Source: Mesostigma viride (lineage: Eukaryota > Streptophyta > Mesostigmatophyceae > Mesostigmatales > Mesostigmataceae). Taken from it: 64,000 nt of DNA. The DNA lies in assembly GCA_009746045.1 (NCBI GenBank), contig RPFO01000059.1, forward strand, positions 834,570 to 898,569, given 5' to 3'. Positions 1 to 12,500 of the stretch are shown here, piece after piece. The position numbers and the translations under genes were made by a program. Position 1 is the stretch's first letter, and every line of letters begins with the position of its first letter. The notes beneath the pieces are model-generated. The model was not told the origin of the DNA. It did not search any database and worked only from the letters and a program-made list of their open reading frames with translations.

Positions 1-701
1 ACACGATGACCGCAGTAACATGCACACTTTTTCATCACCGGAACTCATGCTGGCCAGTTGTGGAAAGACACTTTCGGTGGCTTGACCTTGACTTGGCCTG
101 AAGAGTCCCACTGAACCGTTCTCTTTCGCCGTGCAGCGCCACTGCCCACACTTTAGCTGGTCTCATGGGGCATGCACACATGAGCTCACGTTGGCGAATG
201 CGAGCATGATTGATTGCGCTGCTGGCCGCTGGCTGCTGGCCGCTGGCTGCTGGCTGCTGGCTGCTGGCTGCTGGCTGCTGGCTGCTGGCTGCTGGCTGCT
301 GGCTGCTGGCTGCTGGCTGCTGGCTGCTGGCTGCTGGCTGCTGGCTGCTGGCTGCTGGCTGCTGGCTGCTGGCTGCTGGCTGCTGGCTGCTGGCTGCTGG
401 CTGCTGGCTGCTGGCTGCTGGCTGCTGGCTGCTGGCTGCTGGCCGCTGGCGGCTGGCGGCTGGCGGCTGGCGGCTGGCGGCTGGCGGCTGGCTGCTGGCG
501 GCTGGCTGCTGGCGGCTGGCTGCTGGCTGCTGGCTGCTGGCTGCTGGCTGCTGGCTGCTGGCTGCTGGCTGCTGGCTGCTGGCTGCTGGCTGCTGGCTGC
601 TGGCTGCTGCCCCTTGCTGTGCTCACGTGCGTTCTTCTCCACTTGCACCCATCCTCTGCGTCCCCTGCTTGCCACGGTTGCCTTGATCGGAGTGTCGGCA
701 G
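1..701. other. Upstream/intronic sequence of the MSP-AAA gene
   Basis: No coding exon is recognised here. The reading frame of the first recognised exon is closed by a stop at 684-686. A clear acceptor (tcggcag) ends at 701, so this stretch is best read as the 3' part of an intron. The true first exon is then either in the first 200 bases, unrecognised, or outside the window. Most of the interval is the heptanucleotide array listed separately. Confidence 0.6.
219..610. repeat. Heptanucleotide satellite (CTGGCTG)n
   Basis: About 390 bases of the 7-base unit CTGGCTG, with a central block where the variant CTGGCGG dominates (about 440-515). Because 7 is not a multiple of 3, every plus-strand frame translates to the same seven-residue cycle (LLAAGCW), and the minus strand gives QQPAASS. 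The long ORFs seen here are therefore repeat artefacts. Confidence 0.97.
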
Positions 702-3560
702 GGATCTGGGGACTTGGACATTTTCCCCAACGAGCTGTCGCTGACGTTCGAGCGGAACAAGCGTGCGAGCGCGACGGTCCACCTCCGCAACAAGTGCGAG
801 CGTGCAATAAAATTTTCCGTCGAGGCCGAGACACCCTCCCACCACTTCACGATATCCCCCAGGCGAGGCGTGATCCAGCCGCACGCCGTCACGCCCGCCG
901 AGGTCGCCATGGTCGCTGACAACGCGCCGCCGTCATACAGGACGCATGCCTTCCGTGTGCGCAGCATCGCGATCGCGGGAACTGCTCGCGGACCCAGTGC
1001 CCCCGCAGGCTCTGCCTCGCTCCCTGGGGTGGAGGAGACGTGCTGGGAGCAGCGAATCGTGGTGTCCGTGGCAGGGGTGGGCGTTGGCAGTAGCGACTCT
1101 AGCCTTGGCCCAGGGGCACCCGTACGGCCGGCTGCGGCGCAGGCCTCGGGTTACCCATCGGGCGGCGAGGCAGGGCCCAGACGTGCAGGTTCTGTTTGGG
1201 CGGTGCAGGACCAGCACAGCATCCCACCGATGGACCCCCGCTGGGCGCAGGCGGCGCGGGTACGTGCCAGCTCCGCCGGTGCTTTGCTCTGCTCTGCTTG
1301 CAGCTGACAGTGCCCGCTTGCGAATGCTTGGCTCTGTCCGTCGTTCCGTCGCAATCCGATTCCTGAGTTGACGGCGTTGCTGGTGGTTGAACTTGCGTTA
1401 GCAGACAGGATCGTATGTTCCGCATGCACCTCGCTTGCGCTTGGTTTGGTAGGTGTGATCGTAGGTATCAATATTCCTCATGCACATCGCTTGCGCTTGG
1501 TTTAGTAGGTGTGATCGTAGGTATCAATATTCCTCATGCACATCGCTTGCGCTTGGTTTAGTAGGTGTGATCGTAGGTATCGATATTCCTCATGCACATC
1601 GCTTGCGCTTGGTTTAGTAGGTGTGATCGTAGGTATCAATATTCCTCATGCACATCGCTTGCGCTTGGTTTAGTAGGTGTGATCGTAGGTATCAATATTC
1701 CGCATCCACATTGCACCCAGGGTGGCAGAGGCTGGCATGATGATGCTGGACACATTGCACGTGTGTACTTGGCCACTTCGCGGTGGATGGGAGGGAGACA
1801 GACACCAAGATTCCAAGACACCAGCGGACACTTGAACGTGCAGGCATGCCACGTGCTCGCTCGCTTCACTGGCTGGCTCGCTGCGGAAGGGGGGCAGCTC
1901 GAGGGTGCTCCCAGCCGTGTCTCGTCTGCCAGGTTGCTTGTAATGCCTGCTGTTGCGGATGCTTGCAATGAGCTAGTGATGCGAGCAATGTCGTGGTCAC
2001 GGTGGCCTGACTTTCGATGGGTTTCGGCTTGCTGGCATGGGGACCCTTTCGTGCCCTGCTTATTCTGGCAACTCCAGCCATGGCTTGACATGCCCACTCC
2101 TAATTATTTGGCTGGTTCGTGTGATTGCAGCGGAGAGCCTCTTGCCCTGTCCATAAGCGGCAGAATGCTCCCGCTGCAGGAGGGATGTCTTGTGCATGTA
2201 TTGGCAGGGCTTAACTGGGTACCGTTCATCCTGATTTTTTCTGGCCCTGTGGTTTGCCTTTGTGTGCCGTTGGATATGGGTGGAGGGTGTGCATACTGCT
2301 TGTGGGGGGCTCTCGGTACGTGCAGGAAAAAGGCGTGTCGTTCGAAGGCCGCCAGGGTGGGCTGGAGATAACCCCCCCAGCACTTGCCTTCGACTTCCCA
2401 CGAGGCAGCACCGGGGGAGGCAAGCGCATGATCGCCATCCAGAACACGGGCGGGTCGCTCGTAGAGTTCAAGGTATTCAAGGCGTCTCCAAGGCAGCGTG
2501 AGTACACCACCAAGGGCGCACCAGAGGGTGTCATATTGCCCGGCCACTCCGTGTTCTTGGATGTCACTTTGGCCGCGCTGCGAGTACAAGATGCTGAACA
2601 TGGAGACAGCGGTGACAAGATCTTCGTCTGTTACTCCGGCTCAACCACGGGGATGCACCCAAAGCAGCTGGGTGCTTTGGGGGCTGGGATACCGAACACC
2701 TGGCAGGGGGATCGTGTGTTCGAGCTGCCGGTGTTCTTTCTCCCGCCGCTCAACGGTCCCCCGCCATCTGCGGGTTGGCGGCATACTGCGGGCCGAAATG
2801 CAAAGGTGGATCCAATGGACATACCTTCCGGCTTTGGCGTATTCCCATCAGACCTGATACTCCCGTACGAGTGCAACGCCATCTCCCATGGCGTGGCATG
2901 CGTTGCAAACTTTACGGACCACCATCACGAGTTCCGTCTCCGATCCATGTCTAGTTCTGGCCACGCGCGCGCCAACCGCTACGGCGGCACCCATGCCGAA
3001 GAACCCTGGGTGGTCACCCCTCCCAAAGTGACCGTGGCGCCGCACAGTGTCGAGTTTGTCGGTATAGAGCTCCTGGTTTCAACATTCGCTCGTAAACCGA
3101 TGACCCCCGATGGCTACCGGCATGCCTTCACCGTCGACATGTTTCGAGCTGCCGAGGGGCAGGGCCTGCGCCACCCACCCCTGAACCCATCCCAGCACAC
3201 AGGACCAGCCCCTGGCCCCCCCCTGGAAACCTTGTCGCTCCCAGTCCTGCTGGTCCCGCGGGCGCCTGTGGCTTCTTTCTCCTCAGCCATTTCCTCATCT
3301 TCGGGGAGCACGCCCTGGCTAAGCCCCAGCGAGCTCCGCTTCCCCCGTGATTCGCGCGAGCGGCTGCGCTGCGTGCGCGCGCTGCGCCTCCACAATTGGT
3401 CGGCCGACTACGTGGCGTTTCGCGTGCTGCCGCCCGACCTCGAGCTCTACCCGGACAGGTTCAACATAACCCCGGCGATTGGGGTCATCCCTCGCATGTC
3501 CTCCTTTACCGTGCGCGTCACCATGGACCCTGGCGTGGCCTCCCCAGGTGGCCTGGCGGA
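702..3560 (+). other. Four MSP/PapD-like domains (exons 1-2 of the AAA fusion)
   Basis: Numbering from the first seen exon, the domains lie at about residues 4-90, 196-290, 351-438 and 511-588. Each begins with a proline-containing strand (IFPNELSLTF, ITPPALAFDF, VFPSDLILPY, LSPSELRFPR). Each then has a hydrophobic and Asn-rich strand and a segment resembling 'P..G.I.P....' (for example SPRRGVIQP and TPAIGVIPR). This is the pattern of VAP/major sperm protein and ASH-like domains, which bind short peptides at membranes or cilia in other eukaryotes. The match is by eye; profile searches would fix the boundaries. The exon 1/exon 2 junction is phase 0 on both sides. Confidence 0.72.
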
Positions 3561-6500
3561 GTCGATCCTGCGGTCGTTCTGCGTGGAGAAGTTCCTCTGG
3601 GACCGGCATGGTGCCCCGGGGGTGGTGCGCGAAGGGGACTTTGCGCGCGCGAGAGAGGCGCTCTTGCTGTCGTCCCACACCCTGGGGGTGACCCTGGAGC
3701 CGCACGGGGTACAGTGGGACATCTGGCACCAGCTGGAGGATGAGCTGGCAAACGCGGGCAGGAATAGTGCAGTTACTGAAGACGGTGTGAAGTACGCTAG
3801 CCTTATATGTGAAATAATTTGCGGAATCCCTGTTGTACTGCATACTCGCGCCACGCATTCGCTATTTATGGACTTGGCGGAGCGGCTGGGTGACGCCGCC
3901 ATGGCGTGGCATGCGCTGGCAGAAGAGGCTCACATCATCCAGGGTGAGGGAGGGCAGGGCCCAGGCGCAGGCCTTCCCCAGAGCGTGCGGAGCATGCTGG
4001 CGCCGCTGCTGGCCCGGGGCTGGATGGATGCGGCACGCCGCCTCAAGGCAGAGAGGGAGCGGGAGGTGACAGATGCCAGCGTCCGCTGCCTAGTGGAGTA
4101 CGCTGATGTGCTGGCGGAGCTGCACATCATGTTGGACGAGGCGGGCCATGCGCGCAAGCTGTTGGCCCAGCTCGATGCGGCGGACCTGACGCTGTTGGCG
4201 GCGAGGAACCGGCCGCAGGAGGCGGCGGGGGGGGTCATGCCTGGGTACACCGCGTGGCCGGCGGTGCTGCCACTGCAGCCCAGTGCCACGGAGCGCACCT
4301 GCAGGGACCTGGGTCAGTTTGTGCGTGCGGCGGTATGTCATGCGGTCGGAGATAAGGCGCGGGCGGGCGCGCACGCAGTGGCGTTCCTGTTGTCGTTGCA
4401 AGGAGCCGCGGACAGTGCTGGCAGGAGCACGGGGCAAGGGGGCAGTGCGCCCGCGAGCGCCGGCGCGAGTCCGTCATTGCTCATGCCTTTGAAGGACGAC
4501 GCGGTGAAAATTTTTGCTGCTAGCGCTGGTGTGATGGCCGCGGCGCTGGCTTCCCGTGATGAGGATGATAACAGCGGTACAGGGGAGGCTAGCGCCAGCG
4601 ATAGCAACGCCCAGGCCCGGCGTCGCAGCAACGCCAACGATGAGATGGAGATGCACAAGAAGGAGTGGGCGCAGCTTAAGCGGGCGTACAAGCTCAAGAG
4701 TGCGGCCATGGATGAGCTCCTCAAGCTGTCAGGACTTGACGCGATTAAGGCACGTTTCTTGAACATCTGCCTGGGTGTCGGGCTGGACAAGGAGCGAGGG
4801 ATGAGCCTCCATGAACGCCAGTATAACGTCCGGCTCGAGGGGAACCCTGGCACGGGCAAGACGACCGTCGCACGGCTGTACGCGCGGCTACTGACCGACC
4901 TCGGTGTCTTTGAGGGGGCGCACCAACGGGCGGTTAGGAAGGCCGAGGAGGCGGCCAAGAAAGCGGAGGAGGAGAGGGTCCAGAAAGAACAGGAGGAGGC
5001 GAGGCGGCGCCAGCAGCAAGCTCAGATGGTCCAGAACGCTGTCAACGCGCAATACCAGCAGTACAGGAATAACCCGTACACACCGCCCCCGCAGGTGAAC
5101 GTGCCGCCCCCGCCCCCCGCGGCTCCTGCAACCCCGCAGCCCCCGCCCACCCCCAGGGAGGCTATTGTGGAGACTACAGGGGCGGCGCTATCAGAGGGGG
5201 GGATCCCCGAGCTCAAGAAGTTGCTGGATAAGCTGGAGGCTGGCGGGCTGTTATTTGTGGACGAGGCGTACCAGCTGAATCCCGCACAGCCGCTGGGGCA
5301 GGGCCGGCAGGTGCTCAACCTTCTGTTGACGGAGATGGAGAATAAGAGGGATAGCCTGGCAGTGGCGTTTGCTGGGTACAAGAAGGACATGGACAAGTTG
5401 TTTGAGTTCAACGAGGGCCTCCCTCGAAGGTTCCCTGAGACGTTTGCGTTCGAGGACTACAGTGACGAGCAGCTCATGTCCATCTTCATCAAGATGATGG
5501 CGGACCGCGTGGGGCGAAACGGGAGGTACCGGTTCAAGGACGATGACCCAAAGTGGGCCGAGGTGGCAATCGCTCGGCTGGGGAGGCAGCGAGGTGAGTT
5601 GCCCTTTTTTCAAAACGCCATCTGCATCGCTATCAAGAACGCCCATCGCGTCCTTATAAAAAATGGCATCATCATCCCTATCGAAAACATCATGCACGTA
5701 CCTATCAAAAAACACCACCTACCATCCACATCCCCATCATCAGCGCCATCATCATCCCAATTAGTAAGCAACCTGGGTCCCCGCCGTTGTTTCGCAAGGC
5801 ATTCCAGGGTGGAATCCAGGGTGGTTGAATCCCACTTGTCTGGTACAGGAAATGCAAAGTGGATGTTTTGATGCGAGATGGGACTCGGCCCCGGGGGGGG
5901 GTTGGACTGGGGCTTTCCTATGTGGGATTGTCTAGTGAAGACTACCGAGGTAGCCATAGGATTATTATTTATTTTTTAATGGGTATTTTGGAATAGGAAC
6001 CATGGTACCGAATCGTTAGTTGACAGCGAGGATACGTGGTGACTTGCTGTTTGTATGTTTGGATCGGGGGGGGGAGTTTGGATGCCGGCTGCATGTGATG
6101 CAAGCCATTTTTATCACAACGATAACTGGCCTTTCCCTGCCACCAGCCTTGCGTGTTGGAGAGCTCTCTAATTGATGTGCTGATCTTCTATGAAAAGCTC
6201 TCTAATTGATGTGATGATCCTCTATGGAAAGCTCTCTAATTGATGTGCTGATCTTCTATGTAATTCGCTGGTCTGACTTAAGAGCTGGGTACGTGGGTGT
6301 ATGCCGTGCCCCCTGTGGATCACAAACGGTGCCGATAATGCGGCTGCCGCAACAGGTGCCCTCGGGTTTGCAAACGCACGGGAAGTGCGCAACCTGTTTG
6401 ACAGGGTGCAGCAGCGGCAGGCGAGCCGCTTCCGCCACGAGCCGACAGCGGACAAGTTCGAATTGACCAAGGAGGACCTGCTGGGGTCGCCCACGGTGGA

Positions 6501-9500
6501 TCTGTCCAAGTCGGCCGCGTGGCGGGAGCTGGAGAGCATGACCGGGCTGAAGCAGGTAGGAGGGGTGATGCCTTTTTTGGTAGAGTTCCCTGTGGGTTGA
6601 TGTTTGTACGTGGGGTGGTGCTCTTACGTGGGGTAACACTTGACTTTCTTTTTTGTGTTAGTGCTCTCCGTCGTTTCCTCTTTCTTTATATGGCTGGCAA
6701 TGAGTGGTTAAGTGCATATGCGGACGGGCTGGGACAGGGGGAAGGGGGCTGGGCGTGAAAATGGAAACGACCAAGGGGCAACCCCATGCATCGCCCAGAC
6801 TTGATGCAACGTCTTCAGAGAATGGTCAGGCTGCCCGACGCTGGCCGTGTCCTTAACATGGACGTAATCAGGCGTCGATATGAGGGCGTGAAAAAAAAGC
6901 TGTTGTGCTTTCCGTTGTGTAGTGCTGCCGTCGCACATCCTGCCAAGGCATCATGGAGCCTCTGGATAAATCTGCTGTGTTCCAAGAAAATCCCCACAAC
7001 CCTTCACATTAAATGACTGAGTTCGTGCCAGAAGATGCCTCATCAAACAAATTCAGGTTCCTCTATCCGCACCTGGGTATGTGCTGGGAGCATAAGCATC
7101 TTTTAGTTTGTGGTTTGTGGGTTATGGGTTTCAAAGGCACAAGGTTTTCCCTTTCTATGAAGAAGGAGAGATAGACCAATGGTCTGCATGTCGTTGTCAT
7201 CAACTTGCTGTAACAGAACTGCACACACGTGTGCCGAGTGCATGGAAACCAGCGATCAGTCACCAACTATCAGGCGTCTCACTTGCCTTAAACCCACCTA
7301 GAAGCCTTACTGTGAAAGACAGCATGTCATCCCAAACTACCATGCATCATCCTTCATGCAAGGAACTTACTGCTTACTGTTATCCACTAGCGTCATCTTT
7401 GTACGCATATGAACCCTTTGTCTGCGCTTTCCCCGCTGTTGTATTCGAAACGTGAGGACGTTAGTATCTGCGCCCATGGCCCACTCTCGACATACATGCC
7501 TGCATGGCTAAATATGTGGCCCCTGCCGACGGCCAATACACATACCCACCGCCCATGGTCCAAATACATGCCCACCACCCATGGCCGTACCTGTGTTTGT
7601 GCCCACCGCCAGGTGAAGGAGTCCATCCTGGCCATCGCAGAGCTGGTGAAGACCAACCTGGTGCTGGAGCTGGAGCAACGGCCACTGCAGCAGATCTCCC
7701 TGAACAAGCTCTTCCTGGGCAACCCGGGTAGGCACCATGAGGCGCTTATATGCACTGTGCAATGACGGTGCTTTGGGTAGGCTGTCTGTTGTTTGCCCTC
7801 AGGCTATATATTTTCCTGGGTAAATTAGTCTCCTTAGGCCACTCTTAAATGCCACCTACGGGAAAATTCTCTGAAGTTGAAACTAATATCAATATACTAC
7901 GATAGTATAGTATCTATATACTACGATAGTATAGTATCTATATACTACGATAGTACAGTATCTATATACTACGATAGTATAGTATCTCTATACTACGATA
8001 GTCTAGTATCTATATACTACGATAGTATAGTATCTATATACTACGATAGTATAGTATCTATATACTACGATAGTATAGTATCTATATACTACGATAGTAC
8101 AGTATCTATATACTACGATAGTATAGTATCTCTATACTACGATAGTATAGTATCTATATACTACGATAGTATAGTATCTATATACTGCGATAGTATAGTA
8201 TCTATATACTACGATAGTATAGTATCTATATACCACGATAGTATAGTATCTATATACTACGATAGTATAGTATCTATATACTACGATAGTATAGTATCTA
8301 TATACTACCATAGTATAGTATCTATATACTACGATAGTATAGTATCTATATACTACGATAGTATAGTATCTATATACTACGATAGTATAGTATCTATATA
8401 CTACAATAGTATAATATCTATATACTACGATAGTATGTTTCTTCGATAGTTTCTTTTGTATTGTGCTGTTTAGTTGCCTTGGGAAGTTTTTTTAACGTAA
8501 CATTCTCAATAAATATATTATATGGGTAGTACCGGTACATTAGTCCACCTCAAGCAATATCCTGGGCAGCAACCTTGTGTAGCTTCCTGTTACAGTCATT
8601 CACGCCTTAAATTGGGTTGGCTGAATTAGTTCTCACGCCTTAAGTCGGGTCGCAGTTGGCTGCATGGCGAGGCCAACTTAAGTCGTGAATACTGTACCCG
8701 CCAAGCGCTTGGCAACGCCTTAAGTTGGGTTCACGCCTTGCGTTGGGTTGTCGCGAAGAAACCCTCGAACCCAACTTGAGGCGTGAATGACTGTACTAAG
8801 AACAGGAGCTCTACTCATCTGCTGTGTAGGTGGCAGCTTTCTAAGCGCAGTCTCTCCTAGCACCAGACAGTTTCCTGGTAGGGTGTTGTAAGGGTTCCTT
8901 TGTTGTTTGCTTGCTGTTGAAAATTAGTAGAGAGGAGCATCTGATCCATGTTGCCCCTTACATAGACTTGACGTGCAATCTATTAGCGCTAGTTCATACT
9001 TATTCTTCTAACAAACCCTAAGCTAGGGCTGCTAGTAGAAGCCCTCAGCAGGCATGTGTATTTGTGTGTATTATAATGCACTGTACCTGTTTTAATTCTA
9101 CTGTACCTGATTTAATTCATGAAAAATGGGCTAAGATGCTATCACGATAGCGGACTGCAACCACTGGCAGGACGCATTGGTTCATATATGTGTTACGGCA
9201 GCCTCAGGACGGGCCCGCATTCATTAAGTCAGGAGTACTTGCTTTCTCTCCTAGTAATCGCCTCATCGCCGTATATCGTGCGCCAAAGCCATGGGTATCT
9301 TACGTTGGCAGTGTTTTGTCTCCTGGATCCACCGGTTGAACTGGTGTTGTCTCTTGTCTGCTGCCGCATCACACTCGGTCCCTGATGGCCAGGCACCGGC
9401 AAGACCACCGTGGCGAAGCTGTATGGCCAGATCCTACGTGACCTGGGCTTACTGAGCAAGGGCGAGGTGCATCTGAAGACAGCATCAGACTTTGTGGGTG

Positions 9501-12500
9501 ACGTCGTGGGGGGCTCGGAGCAGAAGACGAGGGCGTTGCTGGACCAAGCGGCGGGCTGCGTGCTGCTGATAGGTAGGGGGGGGAGGGGTGATTGTGTGCT
9601 GCCAATGGTCAAGGTGGAGGGTTGTGCTGCTGGTAGGTAGGGGGGAAGGGTGTTTGTCTGCTACTGGCCGTAGGTATATGTGGAGGGGCCTCTCTGCTGC
9701 AGATAAGGGGCTGAAGGGGAGATGCTTTTAATGCTTATAGGTGCGCATAGGAAAGGGGGCAAGGGCAGCAGAACTGTGAACGCAAAAAAGGTGGGTAAAC
9801 TGTAAAGCTCAAGACATAAAGTTGAAGCGCAAAGCGTTTATCTTTAGCGCGGAGGCGTGGGTGCGTGCGGAGGTTACCATTCCGGACCTGACCGTTGTGT
9901 GCACATCAACATGTCAGGTTGCTTGGATACTTGCTGGTTGTTCTTAGCTGCTTCTGAAGCCATGGACACAAGCCTATTCTTAATATAATCTGTTCATACT
10001 TAACTTGCTCATACTTCTGGTGGCGCATTTTTTATGGCATCATTCCATGGCACGCGGTGGATATGCCCTTGGTCATCATTGCTTCTGCTTCCTCCTTCCT
10101 CCCCCCCCCCCATCCGCAGACGAGGCGTACGGCCTGTTTGGCACCAATGGCCAGGACCCATTTCGCGTGGCGGTCCTCAACACCATCGTCGAAAAAGTGC
10201 AGAACGTGGCGGGGGAGGACCGCGCGGTGATCATGGTGGGTTATCGCGAGGAGATGGAGAAGATGCTGCGCGACAGCAACCCAGGCCTCGCGCGCCGCTT
10301 TGGCCTCAACGATGCGTTTGTGTTTGAGGACTACGACAACGAGCAGCTGATGAAGATCCTCGCGTTCAAGCTGGTGGGTGGCCAGGGTGGGGGTGCCAGA
10401 GATCAAGGGCAGCGCAGTTACAAGGACAGGGGGGGCGGCAGTAACGGGGGCAGGGCGCGGGAGGCTGTAATAAGGGCAGCAAAGGGTGGCTGCAAATGAT
10501 TGTAGGATACGGGGGGCAGTGTTAATGGCAGGGCACGCGTGCCTGGACAGCAAGAGCGATGGAGGTATCAACAGCACAGTGAGAACATTTTCGTCTCATG
10601 AATGCATTGTAAGGATGTTTCTATCACATCAATCTATTGAATGTGCATTGTTGCTCACAGTCCTGCCTCACGATCGTTGTATGAAGTATCCTTCCTCACA
10701 AGGTAGGACATCAGCTAACAAACAACCTCACTATTACAAACAACCTCACTATAACAAACGACCTCACTATAACAAACGACCTCACTATAACAAACAACCT
10801 CACTATAACAAACAACCTGAACATTCCCGCGACGTATCTCACGTTTGGCGCCTCCCTCAAGCATTGACGCCTCCTGGAAATTCCTCCTTCTGCCGTCCTT
10901 GCCCTCCAACAACACCCCCCCCCCCCTCTTCAGAATAAGGAGCAGCTACGGGCGGGACGAGACGCGCGCATGGCAGCTATTGACGAGCTGGCACGGCGGC
11001 GCGACACCTCAGCCCACTTTGGCAACGGGGGTGAGGTTGACAACTTGTTGCGCGAGGCCAAGCTGCGCAAGCAGCGGCGGCGGTCCTCTAATTCCACACA
11101 GGCGCGGCTTGACAACGAGCTGATTGCGGCCGATTTCGATCCTCGTGTGGACGAGCCTGTGGGGGGCGGCGCAGGGCTTGGGGACGAGTTGTTTGGGGAC
11201 TTGATTGGGATGGACGAGGTGGCCACACTGCTCAAGCGGCTGCAGGCGACGTTCGTGTTTGCGAGGAACCGGGGGACGGACCCGTTGCAGGTGGGTGCCA
11301 GGGGCCACGCCTCCCAAGCCATCCCTTGTGATAAATCCTGCAGGGAAGCCCTCGTGTAGGCAACGGTCACATGCAGCACAGCTGGTGGTGGCTGCCCCGT
11401 GCAGTTATTAATTTGCGCAGACATACTGCGGGCCCTTCAGCTGCAGCAGTCCGGTGTAAGTGAGGCCTTATGCCGTTGCACGCGTCTGCGTCCGTGAGAA
11501 TGGTGCATCTGCTGTTATGGTGCATGGTGGCGCGACTGCGCTCCTGCCAGGGTGGAGCACATAATGTGATTGCGGGGCATGGGTCATGGCGCGCTTTTAA
11601 GATTCATGTGTGTTTGCATTATCTTCGAATGGCATTGAGTGCACACATTTGACTGTGAATACAATTGGCATGACGTGTCATGTGCTCTTGTGTACGTAGT
11701 GATCATGATGAATAGCTGATTGCGGTACCTCGTGCAATCACTCCCCCTCCACATACTGGCCTCCATTTGCGGCACCCGCAGCTGGTGAGCCTCAACTTCC
11801 GCTTCTGCGGCCCCCCAGGAACGGGCAAGACCACGGTCGCCCGTCGCATGGGCCGCATGTTCTGCCAGCTGGGCGTCCTCCACAGCGAGGACGTTGTGCA
11901 GTGCAGCCCTTCGGACTTCCTCACAGGTGACAGGAGACAGCAGCTACATGTTGATAATTTGTGAAGTTCCTCACCGGTGACAGGAGATGGGAGCGAGGGA
12001 TGTTGTGTGTGCTTCCTCACCGGTGACAGGAGATGGGAGCGAGGGATGTTGTGTGTGCTCCCTCACCGGTGACAGGAGATGGGAGCGAGGGATGTTGTGT
12101 GTGCTTCCTCACCGGTGACAGGAGATGGGAGCGAGGGATGTTGTGTGTGCTCCCTCACCGGTGACAGGAGATGGGAGCGAGGGCTGTTGTGTGTGCTTCC
12201 TCACCGGTGACAGGAGATGGGAGCGAGGGATGTTGTGTGTGCTCCCTCACCGGTGACAGGAGATGGGAGCGAGGGATGTTGTGTGTGCTTCCTCACCGGT
12301 GACAGGAGATGGGAGCGAGGGATGTTGTGTGTGCTTCCTCACCGGTGACAGGAGATGGGAGCGAGGGATGTTGTGTGTGCTTCCTCACCGGTGACAGGAG
12401 ATGGGAGCGAGGGCTGTTGTGTGCGCTTCCTCACCGGTGACAGGAGATGGGAGCGAGGGCTGTTGTGTGTGCTTCCTCACCGGTGACAGGAGATGGGAGC

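Larger units (their letters stand above)
6516..11150 (+). other. AAA domain 2 of the fusion
   Basis: Spread over exons 3-7. Its N-terminal part (WRELESMTGLKQ) joins VKESILAIAELV across a phase-0 intron. Walker A (NPGTGKTT) is itself split by the intron 7728-9392 after the first base of a Gly codon. Walker B (LLIDEAY) is split by the intron 9573-10119. The Arg region is GLARRFG and the lid is RDTSAHFGNGGEVDNLL. The pore loop reads VGDVVGGSEQKT, with Val where CbbX-type proteins usually carry Tyr. Confidence 0.88.

Noticed and set aside
219-610. Telomere-like repeat (7-base unit)
   Set aside because: The unit CTGGCTG is unlike known plant or algal telomere units (TTTAGGG, TTTTAGGG, TTAGGG) and lies next to an exon.
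131-919. Long ORFs of LLAAGCW or QQPAASS cycles
   Set aside because: Pure translation of a heptanucleotide array. All frames give the same cycle and no conserved domain is joined.
7877-8449. 190-codon ORF with SIYYDSIV repeats
   Set aside because: Translation of an intronic 24-base minisatellite flanked by matched exons.
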